In this document: piece after piece, positions 25,438-37,740 of the stretch
How positions within the stretch are numbered: the first letter of the stretch is position 1
Layout of the letters: each line of letters opens with the position of its first letter
Source of the DNA: Dipetalonema caudispina
Taxonomy: Eukaryota > Nematoda > Chromadorea > Rhabditida > Onchocercidae
Length of the DNA: 37,915 nucleotides
NCBI GenBank assembly: GCA_013365325.1
Contig: JABVXV010000466.1
Coordinates: 1 to 37,915, forward strand
Direction: 5' to 3'
Program-made: the position numbers and the translations under genes
Notes under the pieces: model-generated
Database searches by the model: none
What the model was told of the DNA's origin: nothing
What the model saw: the letters and a program-made list of their open reading frames with translations, nothing else

Positions 25438-28400
25438 TCATTTTTTGGATGAAGTTTCGACGAATGGATCGTCTTTAGCGTCATCATGAACGATCGGAGC
25501 AATCATCTGGACAAATTCCTCGTAATTGATCTGAAAATTTTCGCATATTTTGTAATTTATGAATCATTCATAGTTTAAAATTCAGAAGATGTGTTTTCGG
25601 CAGCTAAACTAACAGAAGATGTTGAAAATGTACAAACAATTTTGATTAGCATTTAGATTACGGTAGCAAATAGTTCTTCACATCACGTCTTGTATATCTA
25701 TTCGATTTGCTAAGCTATCATGAAGTTCTAAAAAAATAACACTGACCTGTTCATCACCATCTTTATCAACTTCTTGAATGATTTCATCTACTTCTTCTTC
25801 GCTGAATTTTTCACCCATTGTTGTCATGAAATGCTTGAATTCTTGAGCTGTGATATATCCATTACCATCTTTATCAAAAACTCTGTAAAGTTTTGCACAA
25901 GCAATCGTTGGTTTAATTTGTAAATTTCAAAAAAAGAAATAAATAATTTGAGAATTTGAAATCATTTTGTCATTTTTCTCTTGGATTATTTCTGTAACTC
26001 CTATCATCTATTCTTGATCTACCAATTTTTATTCCGTCATCTGCCGAATACAATCTCATCATCCAAATTGTTCCATTTAAATTCATTTGTAAACGACACA
26101 TGGTCCAGCCTTTCTTGGCTTACTTTAAACTTTTGGGACATGTATATGTCCATACATTTCTTCATCAGTGCGTAACTATTACCAATTCCTCACTAGTCTG
26201 AAATGTTTGTACTTTGTTCATAAGTGCTTTTAGCTTTTTTCTTTATTTTTATTTTTGGAAATCCTTAAACTTAAAATGGCTCATCATTCCTAATGTACAT
26301 ATAAGCTAAAGTGAGCTAAACATTAAATGGATAAATTCCTAACAGCAAATATTGTAATAGAATTGAATGAGAAAGAAGAAGGAAAGAAACTTTCCATCAC
26401 GATGCAAAAATTTGCAAATTTCAAAACCGGAAGTATTCCGGAATTAAAATTCGCATACATTTGAGGGAAGAAAAAAAATGAAGACAGAAAAGGATGCAAA
26501 GGGCTCAAATGCTTTATGTGTTTTTGTCAATTTAAAAAAAAAAAAAAGAAAAGGAAACGTTTTTCATGCATGAAATTGGTAAATGCATATATAAAAAATG
26601 GATAGGATCAGATTTTTTGATCAGCCGGTCTTGTTTAAGTTTGCCGGAAATATAATGATTTAATCTGATAATTTGTGAACTCTTCCTTTGTATTTTTAGA
26701 AAAGAAAAAGATATCAGTATGGAAACATTCGTAATCTATACACTGGTATTCTCGACGTTTTACTTATCAGGCTGTTCAATAGCTTTAAATTCAACAGTGT
26801 TTGTATTAAGTTTTAAATTAAGATATAATCCGATGTTCAATGATAACCAAGAATTCTTATAGCATCTAAACATATGTTATGTCATTTCCAACAATTTTTT
26901 CCACTGAATTAATTATTACAATTATATAAAAAAGGATGGCGAAGTTGACTGATCAAAAGTATACGTACTTGAATGCTAATCGTATCAATTCTTGATCCGT
27001 TTCCTTACTCATTTCTTTCATCATTTTACAAAATTCAAAGAAATCAATTTTGCCATTGCCATCCACATCATATTCGTTAACCATATTCAGTAGCTCTTCC
27101 TCAGTTGGATTTAATCCGAGAGTACGCATCGCTACCCCTAATTCCCTGATATTCATCGTACCATTGCCATCTTTATCGAACATCTAAATATCTAACAGTA
27201 AAAGTTCTTACTAGTACATTTTGTTAATTGGCATGAGATTTACACTTTCATGCAATCGTTATCATCAAGATGTATTACAATTTTAATGTAAGGGATGGTA
27301 TAATAATGAATTATCAGGATGGGAAAATTGGAAAGTTAAAATTACAATATAGTTTATCAAATGACGGAAAAAAAGAAAGATTAATTTGTTAGAAATTTTT
27401 GAATTTTGATTCAGAGAAGTTATTGGAGAAAAAAAGATAATGTAATAGGTCGTCCCAGGGTAAATTCAAAAATATCTAATAAATGTTCAACTGAAAATTT
27501 ACTAGCAATTAAACCGTTTTCAATACGACCTTAAAAGCTTGTGCAAATTCTTGCAATTCTTCTGGTGTAAAATCGTCTTGTTCCGTTGCCGCTGATGAAT
27601 TGGTATATCGACGATACATTTTCGGTTCATCAAGATGTGCGGATGAGGGATATGTTGGTTCTATGTTATGAACTGAAAACTGACCTTGCTAATAAAAGGA
27701 GAAATCGAATTTTAATGGAATTTCGAACAGTTATTTGTTAAATTTGGCAATCTTCTTCTTTTTTTGAAAATTGTCAGTTTGATAACGCATTATCTTTAAT
27801 CAGTAGTATATTTTATCAAAAGTAACAATTTTGTAATTCGGTCGAATGTATTTGCAGAGATTTCAAGCAAGTCAGGAAAAAATTATTACGTGTAGACCGA
27901 TGAATAAGTGCATGCATTAATATGAGTTCATTAACAGACTAATTAGCGAATGGGTAAAATGGAGAAAATTTAATAATTGGTATCATAAAAATTTTTCGGT
28001 TGCCGTTGTTTGGAAAACAACTTCGCCAAAAATCTCACGATTGCAATGGATAACTGGATAAAGCAAATGTTCCTATTGACCAGTTTGATAACTGACCAGA
28101 GCAAAAGGAAGTTTAATATTTCGAGAAGTGGATATTGGAAATCTTGACAATTTCCTAATATCGAGTTTGTCATCATATAGATCATTTCAAAACGATTTTT
28201 TTTTTTTTTTTTTTACAAAGATTTCACTGCTCTGTTATAGTGAAAAGAATTCTCTAACCTAGAAGTTCGGATGACTGCTATATGAGCACTAATTTCTCAT
28301 ACATGAAACTTGAAACCGTGGAATATTTTATCTCAAATCCAAAAAGAGATTAAAAAATTTTTGAAATATTCAGAAAAAAAAAAGGGCACTTTGTAAAAGC

Positions 28401-28872
28401 GATATTTAAACATACATTATGTGTGTGCATATAATCGATTATTTTTAATTACTTCTATGTATCAGAAAATAAGAATATTAATTGATACAATGTGAACAAT
28501 TTCTTGTTTTTTTTTTTTCTTTTCTTGCTATAATTTTTGAAAGCTATAGCATTGATGAACAGTAAATTTGAGGCTTTAACAATATGATAATTAGTTAGAA
28601 GAACATTTTACGAATACGAAAATTTCCAAAGCAATGCAAATTTTTCAAGCTCACTAACCTGGAGGAGTTTCAGGTTGTATACTATTAGTTGTTGTGGCAA
28701 TTCCTCCATTATTACTTTCGTTAGAGGATGAGGTGGATGTACTTGGTGGACTTTGAAATACACCCACCATATGGACAATACGACCTTTGGCTGGCACAGC
28801 AAGAGAAGCATCTTGTGATGGCGAAGGACAGGGTGGTGGCACATCTTGACCACTTTGAGATCTGAAATTCAT
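25438..28872 (-). CDS. Calmodulin-like four-EF-hand protein with long N-terminal extension
   Basis: Five minus-strand exons (28872-28659, 27684-27530, 27183-26969, 25882-25747, 25530-25438) join in phase to 813 nt (270 aa). Residues 1-123 are a Ser/Thr/Pro/Asn-rich extension ending in [16 protein letters not shown], the usual calmodulin entry helix. EF1 loop 126-137 ([12 protein letters not shown]), EF2 162-173 ([12 protein letters not shown]) and EF3 198-209 ([12 protein letters not shown]) are canonical. EF4 234-245 (DKDGDEQINYEE) has Glu in place of the conserved Gly at loop position 6. The tail adds about 20 residues after the last helix. The core resembles nematode CAL-type calmodulin-like proteins, which are Ca2+ sensors. 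Calmodulin itself is about 149 aa with no extension. The start is uncertain: an in-frame ATG also lies at 28887, and the AATTTCAG beside the chosen ATG could itself be an acceptor. The exon 2 acceptor (AGCAAG) is weak but fixed by phase. Confidence 0.88.
28200..28213. repeat. Poly-T run in intron 1 of the calmodulin-like gene
   Basis: A T run of about 14 bases lies in the ~970-bp first intron (28658-27685). The rest of the intron is AT-rich with no recognised element. Confidence 0.7.
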
Positions 28873-29300
28873 TTTAAATATTATCATAAACTTATTAGTA
28901 AATTGTATGTTAACATAAAATATACCATACGAAATTTCCTCTTCGATATCTTTTTTTTTTTCGTTTTACAAATTGTACGCTTGAATTAAAGGCGATAATA
29001 CTAAATAATTTTTGTTTTCATTTCTGCCTTTTTTTAATTACATTAATATTACTTATAAATTACTGAAATATTTTAATTGCAATGTTGATAAAACGCTTTT
29101 ATGATAACATAACGATAACAATAATACTTGATCATATAACCCTAACCGGAATAAAATGTGAATAAGAGTATGGAAACAATTATTTTTTTCTTAAACATTG
29201 CAATTATATGATGATTGCAAAGTTTAATTAATTGAAGTTATAACCACTATACATGTACTAATATGATGAACTTCAACTCTTTTATTTTAAATTTCAACAC

Positions 29301-29444
29301 TTAATTTGAAAAAAAAAGGAAATGGAAAACCGACTCATTTCTTGTTAATCGTGTACGTTTGAGTACTTTAGTCAAACCACTTAGATCGAATGTTAATTCC
29401 GATCGTCTCTTCGATGCTTTCCTGCTGTGCCGTTTTAGCCTCAT
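29301..29444 (-). CDS. Possible upstream coding exon or small ORF (Arg/Lys-rich)
   Basis: On the minus strand TTATTTTCAG ends at 29447, and an ATG follows two bases later, opening a 47-codon frame beginning MRLKRHSRKASKRRSELTFD. The placement is typical of a trans-splice acceptor, and the surroundings are less homopolymeric than the flanks. A second acceptor-like site with an ATG lies about 60 bases upstream. The frame has no phase-2 donor that would join it to the calmodulin-like exon as an acceptor at AATTTCAG would need. It is therefore either an alternative first exon with other splicing, a separate small gene, or chance. No family is recognised. Confidence 0.25.
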   Translation of the reverse strand: MRLKRHSRKASKRRSELTFDLSGLTKVLKRTRLTRNESVFHFLFFSN

Positions 29445-30805
29445 CACTGAAAATAATCCCGAAGCCGTAATCTCTCCAGTTTCACGAGTCCTTATCCATT
29501 TGTTTCCATCACTGAAAACTCTTATTAATTTGTCATGCAACGATGATGCACCATTAAGATTTATTTAAACATATGATTCATTTGATGAAACAATTTTCGT
29601 TGGATGTTTGTTTTATCAATCAATCAGATTTGTTATTTACTATAATGTTCTGTTATAATGAATTGATGATTCAGTAAACTAAATTATTACCATTAAAACT
29701 ATTTCTAATTTACATATATTCATTGTGGATTAGAAGAAAAAACTAAGGTTAATATCACTTTTATATTTGCAAAAAGATATCACCGAATTTCCTCATTTGG
29801 ATAAAAAAAGAAAACGGAAAAAGAGAAAATTTTCCATTCTGTTATCAAATATTTTCTTAAAATTAATCACTTCTTCCGGTGGACCATCATAAAAAAAATG
29901 ATGTTACTAATTTTTATACCAACATTTTCGATGAATTCTCTAAATAGTTGCAAAAAATTAGTTGTAAAGTACGAAATGCTAAATGAAAAATGTTGATCGT
30001 AACAAAAAATTAAATTTTCCAAAAAAATAAAACAACCATTAACAATTTTTTATTTTTTATTTATTTATTTATTTTTTTTTGATCAGCGAAATTCATGGAA
30101 ATCACAAGCGATGGAAAGACTAAAAAGGAATGAAACAGTAGGAGAAAAAGGAGGAAAACTCTGAAGGGAAGTTTTTGCCCTTTTTTTCTTTTTCTTTTTT
30201 TTTTTTTAAGAAGAAAAAAAAGTGTCCATTTAAATTTAGACACTGATGCTTGAAAATTTTGCTCAAAGAAGTTTGAGCGCAAAGCCAATGCAACGAATCA
30301 ACTGACACTTACTTTTATCCGTTTCATGAAATGTTAGTAATTTGTCATTTCCTAACTGCGACAACATAACAAGTCAACAATTTCGTAACGGATAAAAGCT
30401 TCAGGGAATAATTTGTAGTAGAGAGAGGAAATATGCTCGTAATTTTAGCTTTTAACTTTCAAAAGAAGGAAAAAAAAAGTTGTAGTGCAATTTTTAAAAG
30501 TATATAAAAAAAAAAAAAAAAAAAGAAAGAAAGTGAGAAGGTATTGCATTTGATCCCAAGAAAACATGAAAATATATATGTACGTTTCGTAAAGCTGAAA
30601 TAACGGACATCTATTTCTATTTCTGAAATTATTCCATTTGTTAAATAATTGTGAAATAAAAATTCATTGTATAAAAAGAGATTGAGAGAAGATTGAATTT
30701 AAATGAAACAAATTTATTCATATTTTATTATTATTCTCATCAACTTTTTGCAACCTATGATAACATAGCATAAAAAATTCCTAATAAACTTCCTTTTTCT
30801 TTTTT

Positions 30806-30809
<4 letters not shown>

Positions 30810-30839
<30 letters not shown>
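30810..30839. repeat. A30 homopolymer
   Basis: Thirty consecutive adenines preceded by a T-rich stretch. It is the longest of many A/T runs in the window. Run lengths this long are error-prone in sequencing. Confidence 0.9.
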
Positions 30840-30840
<1 letters not shown>

Positions 30841-33321
30841 ACGTTATCCTAATGTTTAATTTTTTTTTTTTCGAATTTTCTCAATAAACATATATTTGCA
30901 TTTACGGATTGAAATTAAATTTTTTCCATCTTTTTTTTTTTTTTTTTGACTTTTAAAATTTTTTCTTCTGCCCTTTATAAGTTTACTGCATAAAATATAG
31001 TGCTATATGATGTTTATTGCTTAAAAGTTAGAAAGAAAAAATGGAGAAAAAAAAAAAGAAGGTTTAAACTTTGATCATGAAAAACGTTGCCAAAAGTTGA
31101 AGGCATATGTTATTTGCATTAGTGAAGTTGTCAAAATTGAATGGAATGTAGAAAGCAGCGTCATGGCAACAATCATTGTTGAATGAATAGATAAGCAGCA
31201 TGAAAACATGTTTTCCAATATATTAAATGAATAAAAAAATTTTTTTTTTAATTGTTTGCGAAAAATTTTTATGACACAAAATTTGCTAAATGATATGAAT
31301 TTAAAAATAAAAAAAAAAAATAATGAAAAATTTGAGGGAAAAGAATTCATCGTCGTAAATTTGTTTTTTTTTTTTGTTTTGTTTTGTTTTTTTATTTAAT
31401 TTTAGTTGTTTACAAAAATTTTTGAACTAATATGAATTTAGAAATGAAAGAAATAATGAAAAATTTAAAATAGATAACGAGGAAATTTCCCTTTTCAATA
31501 AACTGGAGACGAAAAATAGCATAAATTTTGTTATTTATTTATTCCCATCAATTTTCATATCACTTTCATAATTTCAGCACTATTATTGCTATTACATATT
31601 TGTGTAATTTTATTTCTTCAGTGAAACTAATTCTTCGCCACGGATAATTAATTGAAAGTCTTCAATTTTTAAGTTTAGAGGAAAGAACAAAAGTGCTTTT
31701 TTTTTTTTTCTACCAGAAAATGATTGCTCTAAAAAAAAAGCATAATTAAATAAAAATTAAAATGTTATTTCAATCATCATTAATTGAAGGATTATTTGGC
31801 AGAAATTAAGAACTTCTCTAATTGTACTATATGTACATAATAAAATGTTTGAATTAATCTTTCATAATTTGGAAAAAAAATTCAAAATAAAAATACTACA
31901 AGCAGTATATAAAAGGAATGAAGGGATTACGGGGAATGCGGGATGAAACAGAGGAATGAAAAATCTGTATGGATAATTAGTTGATATTCCATATATAAAA
32001 AAGAAGAAAATTTCATTTATTGATTATTTGTCACATTCTTTTTTTTACGACTATAATTTATATTTGCCTTGTTCAATTTAAATTTTTTTACTTCTTCCAA
32101 TTTTCTTTTTTTTTTTTTTTTTTTTTTAATAAATGCTCAATTATATATTTTCTCAAGTCCAACAATTTTTTTTTTTTTTCCATCTTTTTCTTTTTTTCTT
32201 TTTTTTTTTTTTTTTTTTTGACAATTTTGATTATTTTTCACAAGAAATGAGCAAATTTCCGATCCCCCGCAAAACCTGTCAATTCATTGCAAAAAAAACA
32301 AAAAAAAAAAGAAAAAAAAAAGAATGAAAAAAAAGAGATTGAAGCAGTTAGTTCTACTTCACGTAATTAATCTTTCGTTACCTAATTGCTTACGTTAGAA
32401 TATTTAAAATAAACTTTACAGTTTGAAAATTTTTTGCAAAATTATAATTCTCATATAATTCCGAATTGTAATGTACAATAATATAATTGAAATTTCAGGA
32501 AGGAAATAATCTAACAGGAGAATCAAAGCGATCGAGCATTCTATCAAAAAGTACTTCTGTTGAAGCATTCTAAATTCTTCCTTTGATTTCACGAAAAAAG
32601 AAAAACGAAGTAAAACCGTTTATAAGAAAAAGAAAGGAAGGAAAGAATAAACGAAGACACTTGTTGGAAGGAAACGGTGAAGTTTGGCTTTTTTGCTCAT
32701 CCGACAAAAAATAAATCGTCTATCGGCCAAGGATAATCCAGAAATACTACTAATAAGCTTGAAAAAGAGTAATTATGAATAAAGAGTACATAAATTTTAA
32801 AAATTATCCAAAGTTTTCAAAATCTCAGAATGAGATGAATGAAAGAAGATGGAAGGAAGGAAGAAAGGAAAGAAAAACATTTGCTAATTACACAGTAATT
32901 TAACAGAACGAAGGATAATGTATTTTAAGCATGCTTTATTCTAACGACTTTCAAACGACAATATCTCAACACATACAATGTCATTTATCAAATGCTAAAA
33001 ATTCATTTAAATTATTTACAAATTATGCATATGTCAATGATTATGCATTCTCAATTTTTCAGAAATAATAAGTAAACATTTTTGAAAAGATTAAAAGAAA
33101 CTTTTTTTTTTCTTTTTAATATTTTTAATAAATTACACGAAAAAAAAAAGAACTTCCAAACATCTTATAGCAAAGGGATAAAGGAAGGAATGAGAAAGCA
33201 AAAGGAAATTAATAAAATTAAGATATGACGTAAAAGTAAAGATAGAGAAAATGAAATAAAAATTGATATGATATGAAAAGAGACGAATAATATGCCCAAA
33301 AATAGATGTAAACAATTAAAG

Positions 33322-33492
33322 AATAATAAAGGAAAAAAGAAAGGAAATAGAAAAATTAAATTGTTTCCATATTAGCAAATTGTTTAGAGGCTTTTGCAAT
33401 ATAATAATAAAGGAAAAAAGAAAGGAAATAAGTGAAAATAGAAAAATTAAATTGTTTCCATATTAGCAAATTGTTTAGAAGCTTTTGCAATA
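33322..33492. repeat. Tandem duplication, about 80 and 90 bp
   Basis: Copy 1 (33322-33401) and copy 2 (33403-33492) share the same sequence from AATAATAAAGG through CTTTTGCAATA. Copy 2 carries a 10-bp insertion after AAGGAAATA, and there is one further substitution (GAGG versus GAAG). The near-identity suggests a recent duplication. Confidence 0.93.
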
Positions 33493-33546
33493 GCAAATAA
33501 TGAAAGTTAAAGAGAATTGAAAGGTTGTTAGTTTGACAAGAAAAAG

Positions 33547-33584
33547 TAAGAGAAAGGGTGATGTTGACATCACCCTTTCTCTTA
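33547..33584. repeat. Perfect palindrome, 18-bp arms with 2-nt centre
   Basis: The arms at 33547-33564 and 33567-33584 (TAAGAGAAAGGGTGATGT and its reverse complement) are exact, separated only by TG. The arms are far more GC-containing than the surroundings. The element is directly downstream of the tandem duplication. The loop is too tight for a typical microRNA precursor. It could be a cruciform, a fold-back junction of a rearrangement, or a small inverted repeat. Confidence 0.95.
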
Positions 33585-34660
33585 TTCAATTTTCCTAGTA
33601 ATTTTCATCAATTCTCATTAATTTATCCATTTTTAATGCTATAAATAGAATTGGAAAAAGGGGTGGGATGAGGAAAAAACAATAAAAGAAAATCATAATA
33701 ATCAAAAAAAAAAAAAAAAAAAAGAAAAAAGAAAAAGGAAAAAATAATGGAAATTAAATGAATAGAAAAGATGACAGGATAAAGTGATGGAAAAAGAAAT
33801 TGAGGAAAGAGAAGTTTATTGGAAAAAGTTTTCGCACCTAACCACTTTTTTTTTTTTTTTTTTTTGATTCGATGCTTGTTGAAAACGAAACGGAACATGA
33901 AAAACAAAAACAACAAATTTTAATCTTTTAGAAAACAAAGAGAAATATTTTATCAGTTCATTTCATTTTTATCTAGCAAATGCTAAATTGCAAATTTTTC
34001 AAGCAAATGTTTTATAATTCCAATTGTTAACTGATAATTTGTGGACGAAATGTTGCAATTCGAAAAAAAAAAAAAAAAAAACGAACAAAAAATGAAATTC
34101 TTACAGCTTATTTAAAACATAAAAATTTATCCTGCAACAAAATAATAAATATTGCCATTGTTTTGATGTATAAATGATAGAAAAAAAAAAAAAAAAAAGA
34201 ATTCATTTCGTTCCAAAATGAATTCTTTTGTATTACTTTAGATTTTTGAAACTATAAATAGGAAGATGAATTTTTTCATTTTCATTTTCTTTTTTTTTTT
34301 TTTTTTCTTTTTTTTTTTGTTTCAGACTCTTCACTGAATAAAAATAAATAAACGACTGGAGGGAAACATGGAAATCTTTCATTGATTTTAATCAATAATA
34401 GATAAATGAATGGAGTAATATTAATTCAAAAAAGAAAAAAAAGAACTGATGAGTAATTTTACATAATCAATCGTAATTTAAAATGTAATGAATTATAAAT
34501 TCACGAATATATCAAAGAAAAGAGGAGAAAAATTGCCTGTTGGGACATCAAGTAGTTTAAACAGAAATTTTTCGAAGAAAAAGAAAAATGAAAGAGGAGG
34601 AGGAGGAGATTTGAAATGAAATTTAGACAAGAGATAAGTGATTTGCAGGATGTGATATGT

Positions 34661-34806
34661 ACACGGATACACACATACACACACACACACACACACATAC
34701 ACAAATACACACACACATACACACATACACACACATACACACATACACACATATACACACACATACATATGCATGCATATACACATGCATACACATACAT
34801 ACACAC
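34661..34806. repeat. Compound (CA)n/(ACAT)n microsatellite
   Basis: About 145 bases of CA dinucleotides interrupted by CATA, ATAT and GCATGCATAT units. Open frames across it are artefacts of the repeat. Confidence 0.95.
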
Positions 34807-34901
34807 CAGCAGCAACGACTAAGGCTTCTACTCTAAGCATACATCCCTTAAGCAAATTGTCCTTCTGTTTTAGAAGCAAGAAAAAGTACTTTTTTCATTC
34901 T

Positions 34902-34902
<1 letters not shown>

Positions 34903-34955
<53 letters not shown>

Positions 34956-34957
34956 AT
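34903..34957. repeat. (CA)n followed by (TA)n microsatellite
   Basis: About fifteen CA units run directly into about eleven TA units. It is the second CA array within 100 bases of the first, with unique sequence between them. Confidence 0.95.
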
Positions 34958-37740
34958 ACATTGACCTTCAAAAAATGTAATATGAATTGCATTAAATAGT
35001 TCGGAATTACAATGATGATATAAATATAAGGCTAGATTATTTAAGATTGAAATATAAAGTCAAAATAAAGATGAGGGTCAAGACAAATATTAGGCCGAGA
35101 TAAATACAAGGTTAAAATATGAGGTTAGCATTAAAAATCAAATACAGATATCTATAAAGTTTAGCAAATGTTTTCGGATCAGTGAACTTTTTTATAGATG
35201 GAATTGAGCAATAAAGGGAGATTTGTCTTTTTTTTTTTTTTTTTTTCTTGTAACTGAACAAGGAAGAAATGATAATCGAAAAGAGGTAAAAATGAAGAAG
35301 AAAAAAATTATTGTAATAATATGCAGTAGTTTATATGTAACTGGCCTACCAAATAAATTCAGGCCTATGTTTGACATTTTTCCGCTATTACAATTGTATA
35401 CTTCAAAAATGGAATCATTACAATCATAATTCTTTTCTTTTATCTTTTCTTCTTACAGTATGATTATAACAGTAATTATTTAATTATATTTGTATTTATG
35501 CATTTATTTTGTCACATAAGTGACAAATCATCTTTTTTAATAACAATTTTTCAGTATCTTCATATAATAATAACTGTTATTCCATCATACAACCTTAGTG
35601 TAAAACGGCAAATAAAAAAAAAAAAAAAAAAAAAATAGTGGAAGATTGAAGTTTAATGACAAATGGTTCAACAATTCATTTCTATCATTTCAAACTTCTC
35701 TCTAAAAAACGTTTCTGTTGAATTGGAAAATGTTGCTGTCGAAAATAAATTCAGGTTTCGATGAATTGCATCACTGAAACAAGCAAATAATTAATTATTC
35801 CGACGTAGAAAATTATTTTGATGCATAAAAAGCTCTGGAAATGTGATTGAGTGAGGATTACATCAGACTGAATGCGAAATAATGCACTGCGATTGGAAAT
35901 TCACGGAAATAAGCTACGGAGATTGATGAACTGTTACTGAATCCGCAATAAATGAAATTAAAATTTGATAAAGTGCAATATATCAATCTTTATATATCGA
36001 CTTTTGAAAATAGTATGTTGAATAATGCTGGGTAGAATTTCTTTTTTTTTTTTAATTATTTAGAAAATGGAAATCATAAGCATATTGTGCTACTTTCTTT
36101 TGATATGATTGAAAAATCCATTCATATAATTATGTTAACACTGTTGAATATGAAATGAAATTTGATCATCTAGCATAATTACTTCCCATCCATTTTTTCT
36201 TTCACTTTAATTAGCAAGAAAAATAAATAAATGAATTAAATAGAATGTGGATAAAAATTCCCAAAGCTGTCATTACAAATAATTAAATCATTCTATTCAC
36301 TAACTAACTGCTTTAAACCATTTAATTTCCGGAAAAATTCCAATTATTGTTTGCATAAAGTAAACATTAAAGCACTTTCAAATGCAAGCTTCCATCAACA
36401 TCATTTGGTTATATCAGTAATGAAGAAGATAATTATGCTTAATGAATAAATAATGAGAAGAGGAAAGGGGATACGGGGTGTCAGATGCTTGATATCGATG
36501 AGAGCTTTTGCAAAAATTATTTTCTTCATCATGGTGAATGGACTGTTTCATTTGAATCTATTCCAAAAATCGAAGCAAATTTTGTTTACAATTTACAGAA
36601 AGGAAGAATAATAAGAAATAGAAATAAACGAAATAGAAGTCGCAAAATATTTTTTCATAGCATCCCAGCAAAAGAATTTAGCTTAACCTAATATTTTTGC
36701 CGATCTGGCATAACATACTTGTGTTCCGCCTAATCGATGTGAACGATCATAATCAGTGTGTGGTTCTTTTATCTTTGACATATTTATGACAAATGAAATC
36801 AGTTTAACATCATATTTAATAGTGCAAATGAAATATTTTGTGAAATTCATAATTCTCATTTAATATATATCACTGGTAATTTGTATGAATTTTCAGTTGA
36901 TTAGTCCGGAATTTTTTGAGAAAAAAGAAGAAAAAATCATCCGATAAGCCGATAATTTGGTATAGAAAAGTTTTAGCATTAACGATGTATCACATACCAA
37001 TTATTTCGCACCAAATAAATGTTTTTCTTGGCATATCATGTTTTGATTATAGCGAATTTGTTGATGATATTTAATCTCAATGTTTCTCAACTACTATTGG
37101 ATTGATGCAAAATTTTTATTTTGTCCCAAATATTTCGTAAATTTAATATCACCGATTTTTTTCCTTTTTTTTTTTTTTTTCATAAACTATCAAATTTCAA
37201 AGTCAACCAATACAGAAATAATTGAATAAGAGAAGAAAAGAGAAGGAAAAAGAAAAAAAATTATAATAAAAAATTTGATAAGATAGTATACGTTACGATA
37301 TCTTATTGTATGCATAAAGAATTATTGATATGCAAACAATTATTCTTTATTTGATTTTTGCTCAAATAAAGATTTTTTTATTTTTTACCATTATATGATT
37401 TTGTTTACTCATGCAATAACAATTGGAATATAAATATCGCTTTGATTTCACTGCAATAATCATGGTTATAGCAAAATGTGTCGTCCAGCAATTGATTTTC
37501 ACACCTATAATAAAGGTGTTGTGAATAAAACAAATGATTAGAGTGAAACAGGAAATAATGGATATGATGACATTTGGTTAGTTGGTTAGAGACATTATTA
37601 ATTTTTCGATTTCCTTCCTCCCCTCTTTTTATATGTCCATTTGTACGATGTATAGCAATTCGCATTTTGCAACGCGCCAACAGTTGGGTAAGCAGTACTT
37701 TATTACTGTTGGTATTATAATTACAATAATAATTCACTTC

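Noticed and set aside
6240..29670. Similar 22-base strings at about 6240 (GTTCTGTTACAATGAATTGC) and 29648
   Set aside because: Two mismatches in an AT-rich background, with no extended similarity around them. Probably chance.
34199..34225. Inverted repeat GAATTCATTT ... AAATGAATTC
   Set aside because: Ten-base AT-rich arms with a 7-nt loop are common by chance in this composition.
34493..34964. Thr/His-rich and Cys/Val-rich open frames on both strands
   Set aside because: They are direct translations of the CA microsatellites.
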